Below are positions 23,946-32,547 of a stretch of DNA of 64,000 bases, piece by piece (the first letter of the stretch is position 1; every line of letters starts with the position of its first letter). The notes below the pieces were generated by a model. It was not told where the DNA came from, did not search any database, and saw only the letters and a program-made list of their open reading frames with translations. This stretch comes from an uncultured Oscillospiraceae bacterium (lineage in GTDB: Bacteria; Bacillota; Clostridia; Oscillospirales; Ruminococcaceae): positions 27,486 through 91,485 of the forward strand of contig CAKSPH010000008.1 of NCBI GenBank assembly GCA_934481355.1, written 5' to 3'. Both the position numbers and the translations under genes were made by a program.

Positions 23946-24783
23946 ATTTAACGTGTATATCCCGTATGACTGTGCTGTCCGTATCCAGCGAGACCGTGCC
24001 GATGTGGTCTATCGGCGTATGCGCCGCTTCTGAGGACTGCTGTGAGGAACGCGTGATCATATTGTATACCACCACAGCCGCCGCAACAAGCACCGCCGCT
24101 GATACTACAATTCGCACTATACCCTTGGTGCGCTCGTGAAATGCCTTTACCCGTGTGAGGAAATTTCCTCCCTGATCCAGCTTTTCAAGGAGCTGACCTA
24201 TATCAAGATAGATCTCCATGAAGCTCTTGTAAATGCCGTTTGACAGCTTCTGGAGCACTATACTCAGGTATTTCAGCCGCTTGACGTCCGCCGGGGTAAA
24301 GCATCCGGAAAACAGCTCGCTGTACAACTCAAACGGAGTGCGTTTTTCCTGCGGATCAATGTAGCAGTTGAGCGTGATGTCCCCATGGGAGATGACAGCG
24401 CTCTGTTCCGTGAGCAGTCCTTTCAGGATAAGCTCCGGCATATCGGAGCACTCCACCAGACGGAACGTCATTTCCCGCAGGAGCTCCAGCCGGCGGCGCA
24501 GTTCCGTGTGCTGTGCTGCGAATGCAAGGCGCGCGTTTTCTCCGTCTGTGTAGCTGGTTATTATGTACAGGCAGGCGTTTTCTGTGAAGCAGATCACCCT
24601 GCCGGATTGCGCCGCCCGGTTTATCTCAGGAAGCCAGCGGTTTATCAGCGCAAGGCTTTTCAGTTCGCAGGCTATATACTGCTTCCCTGCGCGGTCGCGC
24701 ACAAGGTAGGTGCAGTGCCCCTCGTGCTCGCCGGCAATGCTCAGTATAACGTAGCTCCCATTGTGAAAGCCGGTTCTTACCAT
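23944..24783 (-). CDS. Membrane-anchored kinase-like (pseudokinase) protein
   Basis: A 279-residue protein. The N-terminal 210 residues look like a degenerate protein-kinase fold: YLVRDRAGKQYIACELK carries a VAIK-like lysine, CLYIITSYTDGENA a hinge, and AVISHGDITLNCYI an H-G-D...N catalytic-loop remnant. No clear DFG follows. One transmembrane helix (about 222-244, VRIVVSAAVLVAAAVVVYNMI) leads to a short external tail. This plan recalls EssB/YukC of type VII secretion. It is the last gene of the leftward eCIS operon. ATG 24783 is preferred over GTG 24792 because GGGG is 8 bases upstream. It may anchor or sense the injection machine at the membrane. Confidence 0.6.
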   Translation of the reverse strand: MVRTGFHNGSYVILSIAGEHEGHCTYLVRDRAGKQYIACELKSLALINRWLPEINRAAQSGRVICFTENACLYIITSYTDGENARLAFAAQHTELRRRLELLREMTFRLVECSDMPELILKGLLTEQSAVISHGDITLNCYIDPQEKRTPFELYSELFSGCFTPADVKRLKYLSIVLQKLSNGIYKSFMEIYLDIGQLLEKLDQGGNFLTRVKAFHERTKGIVRIVVSAAVLVAAAVVVYNMITRSSQQSSEAAHTPIDHIGTVSLDTDSTVIRDIHVK

Positions 24784-24796
24784 TTGATTCACCCCT

Positions 24797-27700
24797 TTAT
24801 GCTTGGTTTGCGGAGCTCTTAAGCTGATTTATATGCTCCCTTGACAGCGGACCTCCTGCCATCGTAAGTTCTATGTTGTCCTTAAGCGTATTGATGGCAT
24901 TGGAATATCCGGCTGCCTGCCTGACATATGCCGCGGCATTGTCGTCCGTGGTGGAAAGCTCATTCTCAAAGTTTCCCGGCTGGATGTCCATGAGCCTGAG
25001 GTAAAGCCTTTCAGCCCTTATGTAGCTGTCGTTGGATTCGTACACAAGTTTTTCAATGGCGCTCATTTTGTCTTCCTGTTTTCCCGCTTCCTCGCGCATC
25101 TGCTCCACCTGTTCCTTGTTGGCGGCGCGCAGTTTCGCAAGGTCAACATTGTGGGATTCATCGGAAATTTCTGTATTCGTGACTTTAGCGTACGCCTGAT
25201 TGGAATACATGGTTTTCAGCATCTGGTTGGAAACTGTTCCGTGGACTTCTCCGGCCTTGAATTTTATAACGCTTTTAACGAAGAGCGCGAGGTCGTTTTC
25301 GTTCTCATCGGCATTGTGCAGCAGCGCGGTCCATGCGGCGCGGCGGAACTCGTTCTTGGATACGAATTCCTGCTGTTCGCCAACGACATATTTTGCGCCG
25401 AGGAAAGGCTTCAGCCTGCTGATATTGTACCGCTGATCTGTGTATGGGGAGGTGTCGTCGTTCACGAATTCGCTGATATCAAGCAGCGAGCCGCCCTTCT
25501 TTGCGTCCTTGTGGGCATAGATATCGCGGGCCTCGCTCAGCTGACTGCGGGAGGATTTCAGCGATTCGTTCAGACCGTAGATCGTGTCTATCGCGTTTTG
25601 CCGCTTAAGACCGGATGTCTTGGATATAGTCGCCCGAAGGTCGCTTATATCTTTTGTGAGCGTTTCTTTTTTCGCGGCAAGTTCCTCAAGCTTTTTGCTG
25701 CTTCCGGGTTCCTTGGCCTTGGCTTTTTCCCGCAATTTTCTGGTTTCTTCGTCCATTTCGCCCATTAGCTCCATAAGCTCCCGGTTCAGCTTGTCAAGCG
25801 AGTTATAGTCGCTTATCGTCTCGCTGATTGTTTGCTTGTATTCCTGCATACTTGATGTTATACCGTTTTTCTGCGACTGGGTCGTATTTTTCAGGCTGTC
25901 GAGCGTGATGTTATAGGTCGTGAGTGCCGCCGTACCGGCGCCTTTCTCGACGGGATTACGGTAAACGCTGTTTATTGCTACCCTGACATTTATATAGCGC
26001 TTCATTTTATCTTCGATCCATGCATTCTTGTCGCTGGTATTGAAGTAATTATCCTTGCTGAGCGCCGCGAGTATCGCCGCCGGAGATCTGAAACCGGGAC
26101 GTCCGTTAAGATGATCCCTTATTGCGGCAGTGTCCACTATGCCGGTATCTTTATCAGGCATGATAGTGGATTCTCTGTTGCGGAACTTGATACGGTCGTC
26201 AAGGATCTCTTTTGCCAGCGCTCTCAGATTTGTCGAGCCGCCCTGGAGTTCTGCGATAGTGGCGTCGGCGTCCTCGGCTGAAAGCTCCCGGGCGTCGGCG
26301 TCCTCCCATGAGTGGTTTTTTTCTGTGTAGTACTGGCGGTCGGCCTTTGCAAGCGCTTCGAACGAAGAGTCGGCAAGACTGCGCAGTTCCTCAAGGGCGG
26401 GGAATATCTCCGCCTGATATTTGGCGGCGGATTCCATGGCCTCTTCGGTGCCGAGCCTTCCTCCCAGCAGGGGGGCGCAGTTTTCCTGAATGTCGCCCAG
26501 CAGCGAGTTCAGCTCGCCCATTCTCAGATTTTTCTTGGTGGTATCTACGGTGATGCCCCTGTTCTTGAACAGGTCGGCAAGGTCGGAACTCATTTTCAGT
26601 CCCTCTGTGCTGAATTTCCAGCCGTCCGGCGTGTACTTCGCACTGCCGGAGAAATCCACGTCCGCCAGATTGATCTGGCAGATATTGAACGATAAGAGAT
26701 CCTTTCCGATCACCGCGAACAGCTTTCCGCCGACGAAAGCGCTGAGCTTTGCTTTAAGCCCCGCGTTGAATTTTACAGAGGCGCCCGTCCTGCCGTCCTT
26801 TGCAATGGAGAATTTCTTTTGTCCCTTGTCGTAGTTTATTCCTATGTTTCCAGTCAGCGCTGAGTTGTTCACCGAGCCCTCGATCGTTCCGCGGATACCC
26901 GCTTCTACCTGCGCCAGTCCGGGGATCCCCAGTACAAGCGCCGCCTTGACTCCGCCGCCTGCCTTCGCGCTGAGGGCTGCGGTGCCTGTCAGGTCAAAGG
27001 TGGTTGTCCCACCCTTGTCCCTAACGCCGTCAGGCGAGTCCGCGGAGTTTTCGCTGAGGCTGCCGAACATTGCCTTGAGCGACATCCTTGAACTCATACC
27101 TGCTCCTGCAAACGCGCTGCCCTTTACGAAAACACCGGGCAGTATAGGCGCGTAGACGGAAGCTGATATAAGCTCCGGGAAAGACGCGGTTTCCTTTTCA
27201 TCATAGTCTTTAGGCAGGGTTATGCTGTATTCTATCGCGAGGCTTCTTTCCCCGAAATCAAGCGTTCCGCCGATCTTGTCGGCGATGTTCACTTTGATTT
27301 GCTTGCTTTCGAAATCAAGAGTGGACATATCCGGGTGGAGTTCTCCGTCATAATATTTCATCAGACCGAGTTTGACGCCTATTTGATTCTTTCCGGCGAT
27401 ACTTTCGAGGAACGTGGCGTTTTCACCTTCGGGGTCGTATGCCCTGACTGTTATACCGGTGATATTAAGCTGTTTTTCGTTTTCCTCGTCCTGGGCGATG
27501 GAGCTGGCGGTAATGCTGCCTATCCTCTTGACTTTCAGTGCGATATCGTTCAGACTTTTTAATTTCGTGGACCATTCATCGTTAACCTTTCTGACGGAAA
27601 CGGTGCCCCCCGCGGAGGCAGATACACCCCCGGCAGATATCCCCACGCTGCCCTTTACCGTGAAGCTGCTGAAATTATTGGCTGCTTCGAATTTAATGCC

Positions 27701-30700
27701 GGAGATACTCAGCATATCGTTGAAGAAAGTAAGCGCACCGTTGGTTTCCGCCTCCAGCGAGTCCATTCTGAACCCCTTGCCGATGGAGATATTCTTTCCG
27801 GTCATGCTGACGCTAGTGTCTTTCCCGAATCCGGGCAGCGGAAATTCGCCGCTGATGGTCTCAATATTGAGAGAATCGCCGGCAGCCGTGATATTTTCAG
27901 CTGAGAGCCTGTTGTCAAACACCGAAATGAACGCTGAGATGTTATTCATGCCGACGTTCAGCTTGTCGTCCCTGCTGTAATTCAGCGACAGTTTTCCCAT
28001 GACGGCGGCTGCCACATTCGGTATGATCGTATGTTCCGTGCTGCCAAGGGCGGCGTCCGCTTCTGCCGTGAATCCCTCCGGGGTCACCTCGGCAGACAGG
28101 TCTCCGAAGCTGGCTTTCAGCAGGGAAATGTTATCCGCCGTGATGGTTATTCCGGAGCCGTCCTCAGTGGATATGCCATCGGCGGAGAAGCCTACCTTTT
28201 CTGCCGAAGCAGTCAGCCCGCTGAACTTTACAGCGCCGCCGAATAGCTCTTCTTTCAGCAGCTCCGCCTTTATTGAACTGAACGAAAGGACCTTGTCGCC
28301 GTATTCAAGGTCGGTGAGGGTCAGCGACAGAAGCTCTGCCAGGCCAAGCGTGATATCACCACTGGTGCCGACGGAAACTGTGCCGTTCTTGTAGGTCACG
28401 TCGCCGGATAGTTTGCTTGTTTTCAGCGAAAATGGCGTGAAGTTCATCTGGGATTCGATATTTTCTGCATGGGCGGTCACGGAGAAACCGTCCTGCTTTG
28501 TCTTGCTCATTGATATCTCAGCGGAGTCTGCGGACAGGGATTCCCCGAGGGATATCTTCTGGCTTCCGAACGAAATTTTGTCGAAATATAATCCGGAGCT
28601 GTCGGCGGTCATGTTTATGATTTTTCCGGTGAGCGTGCCTGTTCCGAACAGGTCGTTTATGATGACGTCCGCGCTGCTTAGGGCAAATTTATCTCTTGAG
28701 GCGCTTCCGGTGATGCCGGATATGCATACCTTTTCATTTTTGCCGATGGAGAGCTTCTTAGCGCTGAAATCAAGCGCTTTCTCCCCGCTGTCCTGAACTC
28801 CGGAGAGCTTTGCACCCTCAAGTCTGGAATCGCCTATTCCGAGCGAGAATTCGTCTATTCCGGTGATTGCGGGTAAGTAGTTCTTTTCCCTGGTGAATTC
28901 AAGCGCCGCACTGACGGAGGCGGATACTTCGCCCGCGCTGAAGCCCGCACTTATGACGCCCTCGAACTTTTCCGGGGACTTTGCCGTAAATTGACCGTCA
29001 TCGACAGAGAGCAGCCCGCCGAAAAGCTCAAATCCGCTGTATTCTGCGGTGAGCTCCGAGAATCCCGCGCCGTCCTTTCCGAGCTTTACGTCCTTTCCGG
29101 TCACGGATAGTATATTATCAATACCGCCGTACATTTCCGAAGCGGTGAACTGCTTGTTTTCGCTGTCGATTCCGATGTCGTCTGCGGAGAGCTCCATCAT
29201 ACCGAACAGCTTTGCCTTTGCGCCGAATCCGTTGGTCTGGGGCGTGGTTTTCCCGGAATCATGTTCATGCTTGAAGCCCAGTTTTCCCGAAGCGGACAGG
29301 CTGAACGGGTCGGTGGAAATGAGCTCCGCGTTCTTTTCAAATTCGAATGTTCCGCGGAATCCGCTGTTGTCCAGCTCGAATTCCAGACCGCCCAGTTTTC
29401 TTTCAAGCAGGGAAAACCCTGCGGAGAGCTTCAGCGACATATCGTTTCCGATTTTCAGTCCGTTCCGGGTTATAGAGCCGGCGGTGGTCTCCGCTGAGAT
29501 GTCAGACAGCTCCGCCAGACCGAACAGTTTTATATTTTTTGTCTCTGCCTTAGCGCTGCCGAAATCCAGTGTGCCGTCAGAATATTTAAGGTTTGCAAGA
29601 GTGAGCCGCAGCACGTCGGACCCCGCGGAAACGCTGCCGCCTGTTATGTTCAGGGCAGGGGAGCCCTCCGGAAATTCAAGCTTTCCTGAGAGTTTTTCCG
29701 CAGAAAGCTCCAGCCCGCCGAGATTTGCTTCAATGGAGATATTGTTTGCCTCAACGGAGAAACCGTCCTGCTTTGTCTTGCTCATGGATATCTCAGCGGA
29801 GCCTGCGGACAGGGATTCCCCGAGGGATATCTTCTGGCTTCCGAACGAAATTTTGTCGAAATATAATCCGGAGCTGTCGGCGGTCATGTTTATGATTTTT
29901 CCGGTGAGCGTGCCTGTTCCGAACAGGTCGTTTATGATGACGTCCGCGCTGCTTAGGGCAAATTTATCTCTTGAGGCGCTTCCGGTGATGCCGGATATGC
30001 ATACCTTTTCATTTTTGCCGATGGAGAGCTTCTTAGCGCTGAAATCAAGCGCTTTCTCCCCGCTGTCCTGAACTCCGGAGAGCTTTGCACCCTCAAGTCT
30101 GGAATCGCCTATTCCGAGCGAGAATTCGTCTATTCCGGTGATTGCGGGTAAGTAGTTCTTTTCCCTGGTGAATTCAAGCGCCGCACTGACGGAGGCGGAT
30201 ACTTCGCCCGCGCTGAAGCCCGCACTTATGACGCCCTCGAACTTTTCCGGGGACTTTGCCGTAAATTGACCGTCATCGACAGAGAGCAGCCCGCCGAAAA
30301 GCTCAAATCCGCTGTATTCTGCGGTGAGCTCCGAGAATCCCGCGCCGTCCTTTCCGAGCTTTACGTCCTTTCCGGTCACGGATAGTATATTATCAATACC
30401 GCCGTACATTTCCGAAGCGGTGAACTGCTTGTTTTCGCTGTCGATTCCGATGTCGTCTGCGGAGAGCTCCATCATACCGAACAGCTTTGCCTTTGCGCCG
30501 AATCCGTTGGTCTGGGGCGTGGTTTTCCCGGAATCATGTTCATGCTTGAAGCCCAGTTTTCCCGAAGCGGACAGGCTGAACGGGTCGGTGGAAATGAGCT
30601 CCGCGTTCTTTTCAAATTCGAATGTTCCGCGGAATCCGCTGTTGTCCAGCTCGAATTCCAGACCGCCCAGTTTTCTTTCAAGCAGGGAAAACCCTGCGGA

Positions 30701-32524
30701 GAGCTTCAGCGACATATCGTTTCCGATTTTCAGTCCGTTCCGGGTTATAGAGCCGGCGGTGGTCTCCGCTGAGATGTCAGACAGCTCCGCCAGACCGAAC
30801 AGTTTTATATTTTTTGTCTCTGCCTTAGCGCTGCCGAAATCCAGTGTGCCGTCAGAATATTTAAGGTTTGCAAGAGTGAGCCGCAGCACGTCGGACCCCG
30901 CGGAAACGCTGCCATCTGTTATGTTCAGGGCAGGGGAGCCCTCCGGAAATTCAAGCTTTCCTGAGAGTTTTTCAGCAGAAAGCTCCAGTCCGCCGAGATT
31001 TGCTTCAATGGAGATATTGTTTGCCTCGGCGGAAACGGCGATACTTTCTTCTTTAGTGAGTTTCACGGCGGCGTTCTCCGCTTTCAGGAATCCGATATCG
31101 AAATCCCTGGCGCCGAGAGATATTTCCTTGAAGCTGACTCCGTCCTTGTCCACAGCTATCTCGCTGCCGGAAAGCTCCACGCTGCTGAGAAAGTCAAGCC
31201 CCTTGAATATCAGCGCGGTGGATTCCAGCACTGCCTTATTCGGCTGGCTTCCGCTGAGCTGGAGCGCCGCTTTCGTCCTGCCCAGCTCCAGAAAATCCAC
31301 GTTGTCGATGGTGGCACCATTCGCGCTGAATTTCACGTTAAGACCGTTTTCCAGATCAACGGAGCGCTTCACTCCGGTAAAGGTAACGGGACCGAGCTTC
31401 ATGGTGATGCCGGCGTCTTCGCTGTCCGGTTCATTTCCGTTGGCGTTTTCATCTTCCGGGGTTTCGGCGGGCTTGCCTATTTCAACTATCTCTTCGCCGT
31501 TTTCGCCGTCTACAACTACGCCCGCGCAGAGCCTTCCGTTTTCATCGCTTGTGAGCACGGGGCTTCCGTCTTTCGGGTGTGTTTCGGGCGGGATTATGCC
31601 TCTGTCCGTGAGGCATATTTCGCTGTTTATCTCGGTTGTCTGGCGGAGTTTGGTTATGCTGAGAAGATTCTTGTCGGAAATAATGGTTTTTCCGTCCGTG
31701 GAGGAGGGCGCGTTCATCTTTACTGTGAAATCCTTCGTGGACAGAGTAATGCTGCCGTCCTTGAATATTATCTTCGGGGCTGCGTTACCGTCACGCATGA
31801 AAAACGCGCCGGTGCTGACGTCAACGCCGCTGCGCGCGTCGCTGAAATCCGCCGAAGCTATCGCGCCGAATTTATCCGTGCCGGCGGTGTAGTTGTGCAG
31901 CAGCGTCATGCTGCCGTCGTTCAGCTTCAGGTCACGGAATTCTCCGAGCAGCCTGAGCTGAACCCTTTCAGAGGTATACGCAGCCGTACTGTCGCCGAGA
32001 ATGCGGTGCTTGAAGTTCGCGTCGGCGTTGATGAGCCGCACGCGGTCGAAGTAGGTTACGTTGGTTGAAGCGTTGACAGACTGTCCCTCTTCGGTGCGGG
32101 TCTGATTTATGGCGGCGCTGTCGTTGCTGAAGCTTTTCTCCGCACCTTCTGTATAGCGCGAGAAGGTAAGCCCGTCGCCGGCGTCTTCATAGGCGGAGTT
32201 TCCGCTTGCCTGGTAGCTCAGCTTTGCAATAAGGAAGTCCTCGTAGCTTTTGCCGGAGCGCTTCTTGTTCTTTCCTCTGCTCATTTCCCCGGATTTGTAC
32301 TTGCTGTTGAAGCTGAAAAAGCTGAGTATGCGCTCAAAGAAGCCGGGTCTGTCGCGCTGAGGCACGCGCTCATCCAGATCAGCCTGCTGCTTGATGCGCT
32401 GGAGCTCCGCCAGGTTTTCGGAGTCGGTCAGCGCGTCCTGAGCTGCATCGCGGTGTTCTTCCCTGATATCGCTTTCGAGCTTGTCAGCCTGATTTTTCAC
32501 TTGTTCTGCCGTTGTTCCAGCCAT
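24797..32524 (-). CDS. Giant repeat-rich eCIS-associated protein
   Basis: A protein of 2575 residues, the largest in the window, with no signal peptide. Residues 1-75 are charged and helical. About 130-1990 is a long series of beta-rich segments with recurring phrases (for example NISIEANLGGLELSAEKLSG and the pattern G-x-x-L-x-A-x-N-I), suggesting an elongated beta structure. The last 580 residues are coiled coil. About 425 residues (near 500-925) are repeated almost exactly (near 925-1350). The second ATG (32524) is preferred because AAAGGAGG lies 7 bases before it and only 1 base before the first. It follows the AAA+ gene; a tape-measure, scaffold or cargo role is possible but unproved. Confidence 0.7.
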   Translation of the reverse strand: MAGTTAEQVKNQADKLESDIREEHRDAAQDALTDSENLAELQRIKQQADLDERVPQRDRPGFFERILSFFSFNSKYKSGEMSRGKNKKRSGKSYEDFLIAKLSYQASGNSAYEDAGDGLTFSRYTEGAEKSFSNDSAAINQTRTEEGQSVNASTNVTYFDRVRLINADANFKHRILGDSTAAYTSERVQLRLLGEFRDLKLNDGSMTLLHNYTAGTDKFGAIASADFSDARSGVDVSTGAFFMRDGNAAPKIIFKDGSITLSTKDFTVKMNAPSSTDGKTIISDKNLLSITKLRQTTEINSEICLTDRGIIPPETHPKDGSPVLTSDENGRLCAGVVVDGENGEEIVEIGKPAETPEDENANGNEPDSEDAGITMKLGPVTFTGVKRSVDLENGLNVKFSANGATIDNVDFLELGRTKAALQLSGSQPNKAVLESTALIFKGLDFLSSVELSGSEIAVDKDGVSFKEISLGARDFDIGFLKAENAAVKLTKEESIAVSAEANNISIEANLGGLELSAEKLSGKLEFPEGSPALNITDGSVSAGSDVLRLTLANLKYSDGTLDFGSAKAETKNIKLFGLAELSDISAETTAGSITRNGLKIGNDMSLKLSAGFSLLERKLGGLEFELDNSGFRGTFEFEKNAELISTDPFSLSASGKLGFKHEHDSGKTTPQTNGFGAKAKLFGMMELSADDIGIDSENKQFTASEMYGGIDNILSVTGKDVKLGKDGAGFSELTAEYSGFELFGGLLSVDDGQFTAKSPEKFEGVISAGFSAGEVSASVSAALEFTREKNYLPAITGIDEFSLGIGDSRLEGAKLSGVQDSGEKALDFSAKKLSIGKNEKVCISGITGSASRDKFALSSADVIINDLFGTGTLTGKIINMTADSSGLYFDKISFGSQKISLGESLSAGSAEISMSKTKQDGFSVEANNISIEANLGGLELSAEKLSGKLEFPEGSPALNITGGSVSAGSDVLRLTLANLKYSDGTLDFGSAKAETKNIKLFGLAELSDISAETTAGSITRNGLKIGNDMSLKLSAGFSLLERKLGGLEFELDNSGFRGTFEFEKNAELISTDPFSLSASGKLGFKHEHDSGKTTPQTNGFGAKAKLFGMMELSADDIGIDSENKQFTASEMYGGIDNILSVTGKDVKLGKDGAGFSELTAEYSGFELFGGLLSVDDGQFTAKSPEKFEGVISAGFSAGEVSASVSAALEFTREKNYLPAITGIDEFSLGIGDSRLEGAKLSGVQDSGEKALDFSAKKLSIGKNEKVCISGITGSASRDKFALSSADVIINDLFGTGTLTGKIINMTADSSGLYFDKISFGSQKISLGESLSADSAEISMSKTKQDGFSVTAHAENIESQMNFTPFSLKTSKLSGDVTYKNGTVSVGTSGDITLGLAELLSLTLTDLEYGDKVLSFSSIKAELLKEELFGGAVKFSGLTASAEKVGFSADGISTEDGSGITITADNISLLKASFGDLSAEVTPEGFTAEADAALGSTEHTIIPNVAAAVMGKLSLNYSRDDKLNVGMNNISAFISVFDNRLSAENITAAGDSLNIETISGEFPLPGFGKDTSVSMTGKNISIGKGFRMDSLEAETNGALTFFNDMLSISGIKFEAANNFSSFTVKGSVGISAGGVSASAGGTVSVRKVNDEWSTKLKSLNDIALKVKRIGSITASSIAQDEENEKQLNITGITVRAYDPEGENATFLESIAGKNQIGVKLGLMKYYDGELHPDMSTLDFESKQIKVNIADKIGGTLDFGERSLAIEYSITLPKDYDEKETASFPELISASVYAPILPGVFVKGSAFAGAGMSSRMSLKAMFGSLSENSADSPDGVRDKGGTTTFDLTGTAALSAKAGGGVKAALVLGIPGLAQVEAGIRGTIEGSVNNSALTGNIGINYDKGQKKFSIAKDGRTGASVKFNAGLKAKLSAFVGGKLFAVIGKDLLSFNICQINLADVDFSGSAKYTPDGWKFSTEGLKMSSDLADLFKNRGITVDTTKKNLRMGELNSLLGDIQENCAPLLGGRLGTEEAMESAAKYQAEIFPALEELRSLADSSFEALAKADRQYYTEKNHSWEDADARELSAEDADATIAELQGGSTNLRALAKEILDDRIKFRNRESTIMPDKDTGIVDTAAIRDHLNGRPGFRSPAAILAALSKDNYFNTSDKNAWIEDKMKRYINVRVAINSVYRNPVEKGAGTAALTTYNITLDSLKNTTQSQKNGITSSMQEYKQTISETISDYNSLDKLNRELMELMGEMDEETRKLREKAKAKEPGSSKKLEELAAKKETLTKDISDLRATISKTSGLKRQNAIDTIYGLNESLKSSRSQLSEARDIYAHKDAKKGGSLLDISEFVNDDTSPYTDQRYNISRLKPFLGAKYVVGEQQEFVSKNEFRRAAWTALLHNADENENDLALFVKSVIKFKAGEVHGTVSNQMLKTMYSNQAYAKVTNTEISDESHNVDLAKLRAANKEQVEQMREEAGKQEDKMSAIEKLVYESNDSYIRAERLYLRLMDIQPGNFENELSTTDDNAAAYVRQAAGYSNAINTLKDNIELTMAGGPLSREHINQLKSSANQA
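28479..29752 (-). repeat. Tandem 1.27-kb duplication, copy A
   Basis: This copy is followed directly by copy B at an offset of exactly 1275 bases. The two differ at only a few positions I can see (for example 28528 against 29803 and near 29640 against 30914). The frame is kept, so it adds 425 residues to the giant protein. Confidence 0.95.
29754..31027 (-). repeat. Tandem 1.27-kb duplication, copy B
   Basis: Second unit of the in-frame tandem duplication. Homology stops sharply at 31028, where this copy continues into unique sequence (GCGGAAACGG) and copy A does not. Confidence 0.95.
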
Positions 32525-32547
32525 TGCCATGCCTCCTTTTCAGCCTG

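Noticed and set aside
29049..31892. Long rightward open frames (340 and 522 codons) opposite the giant gene
   Set aside because: They are Ser/Pro/Phe-rich mirror frames of the strongly coding minus strand, are repeated only because the DNA is duplicated, and lack ribosome sites.
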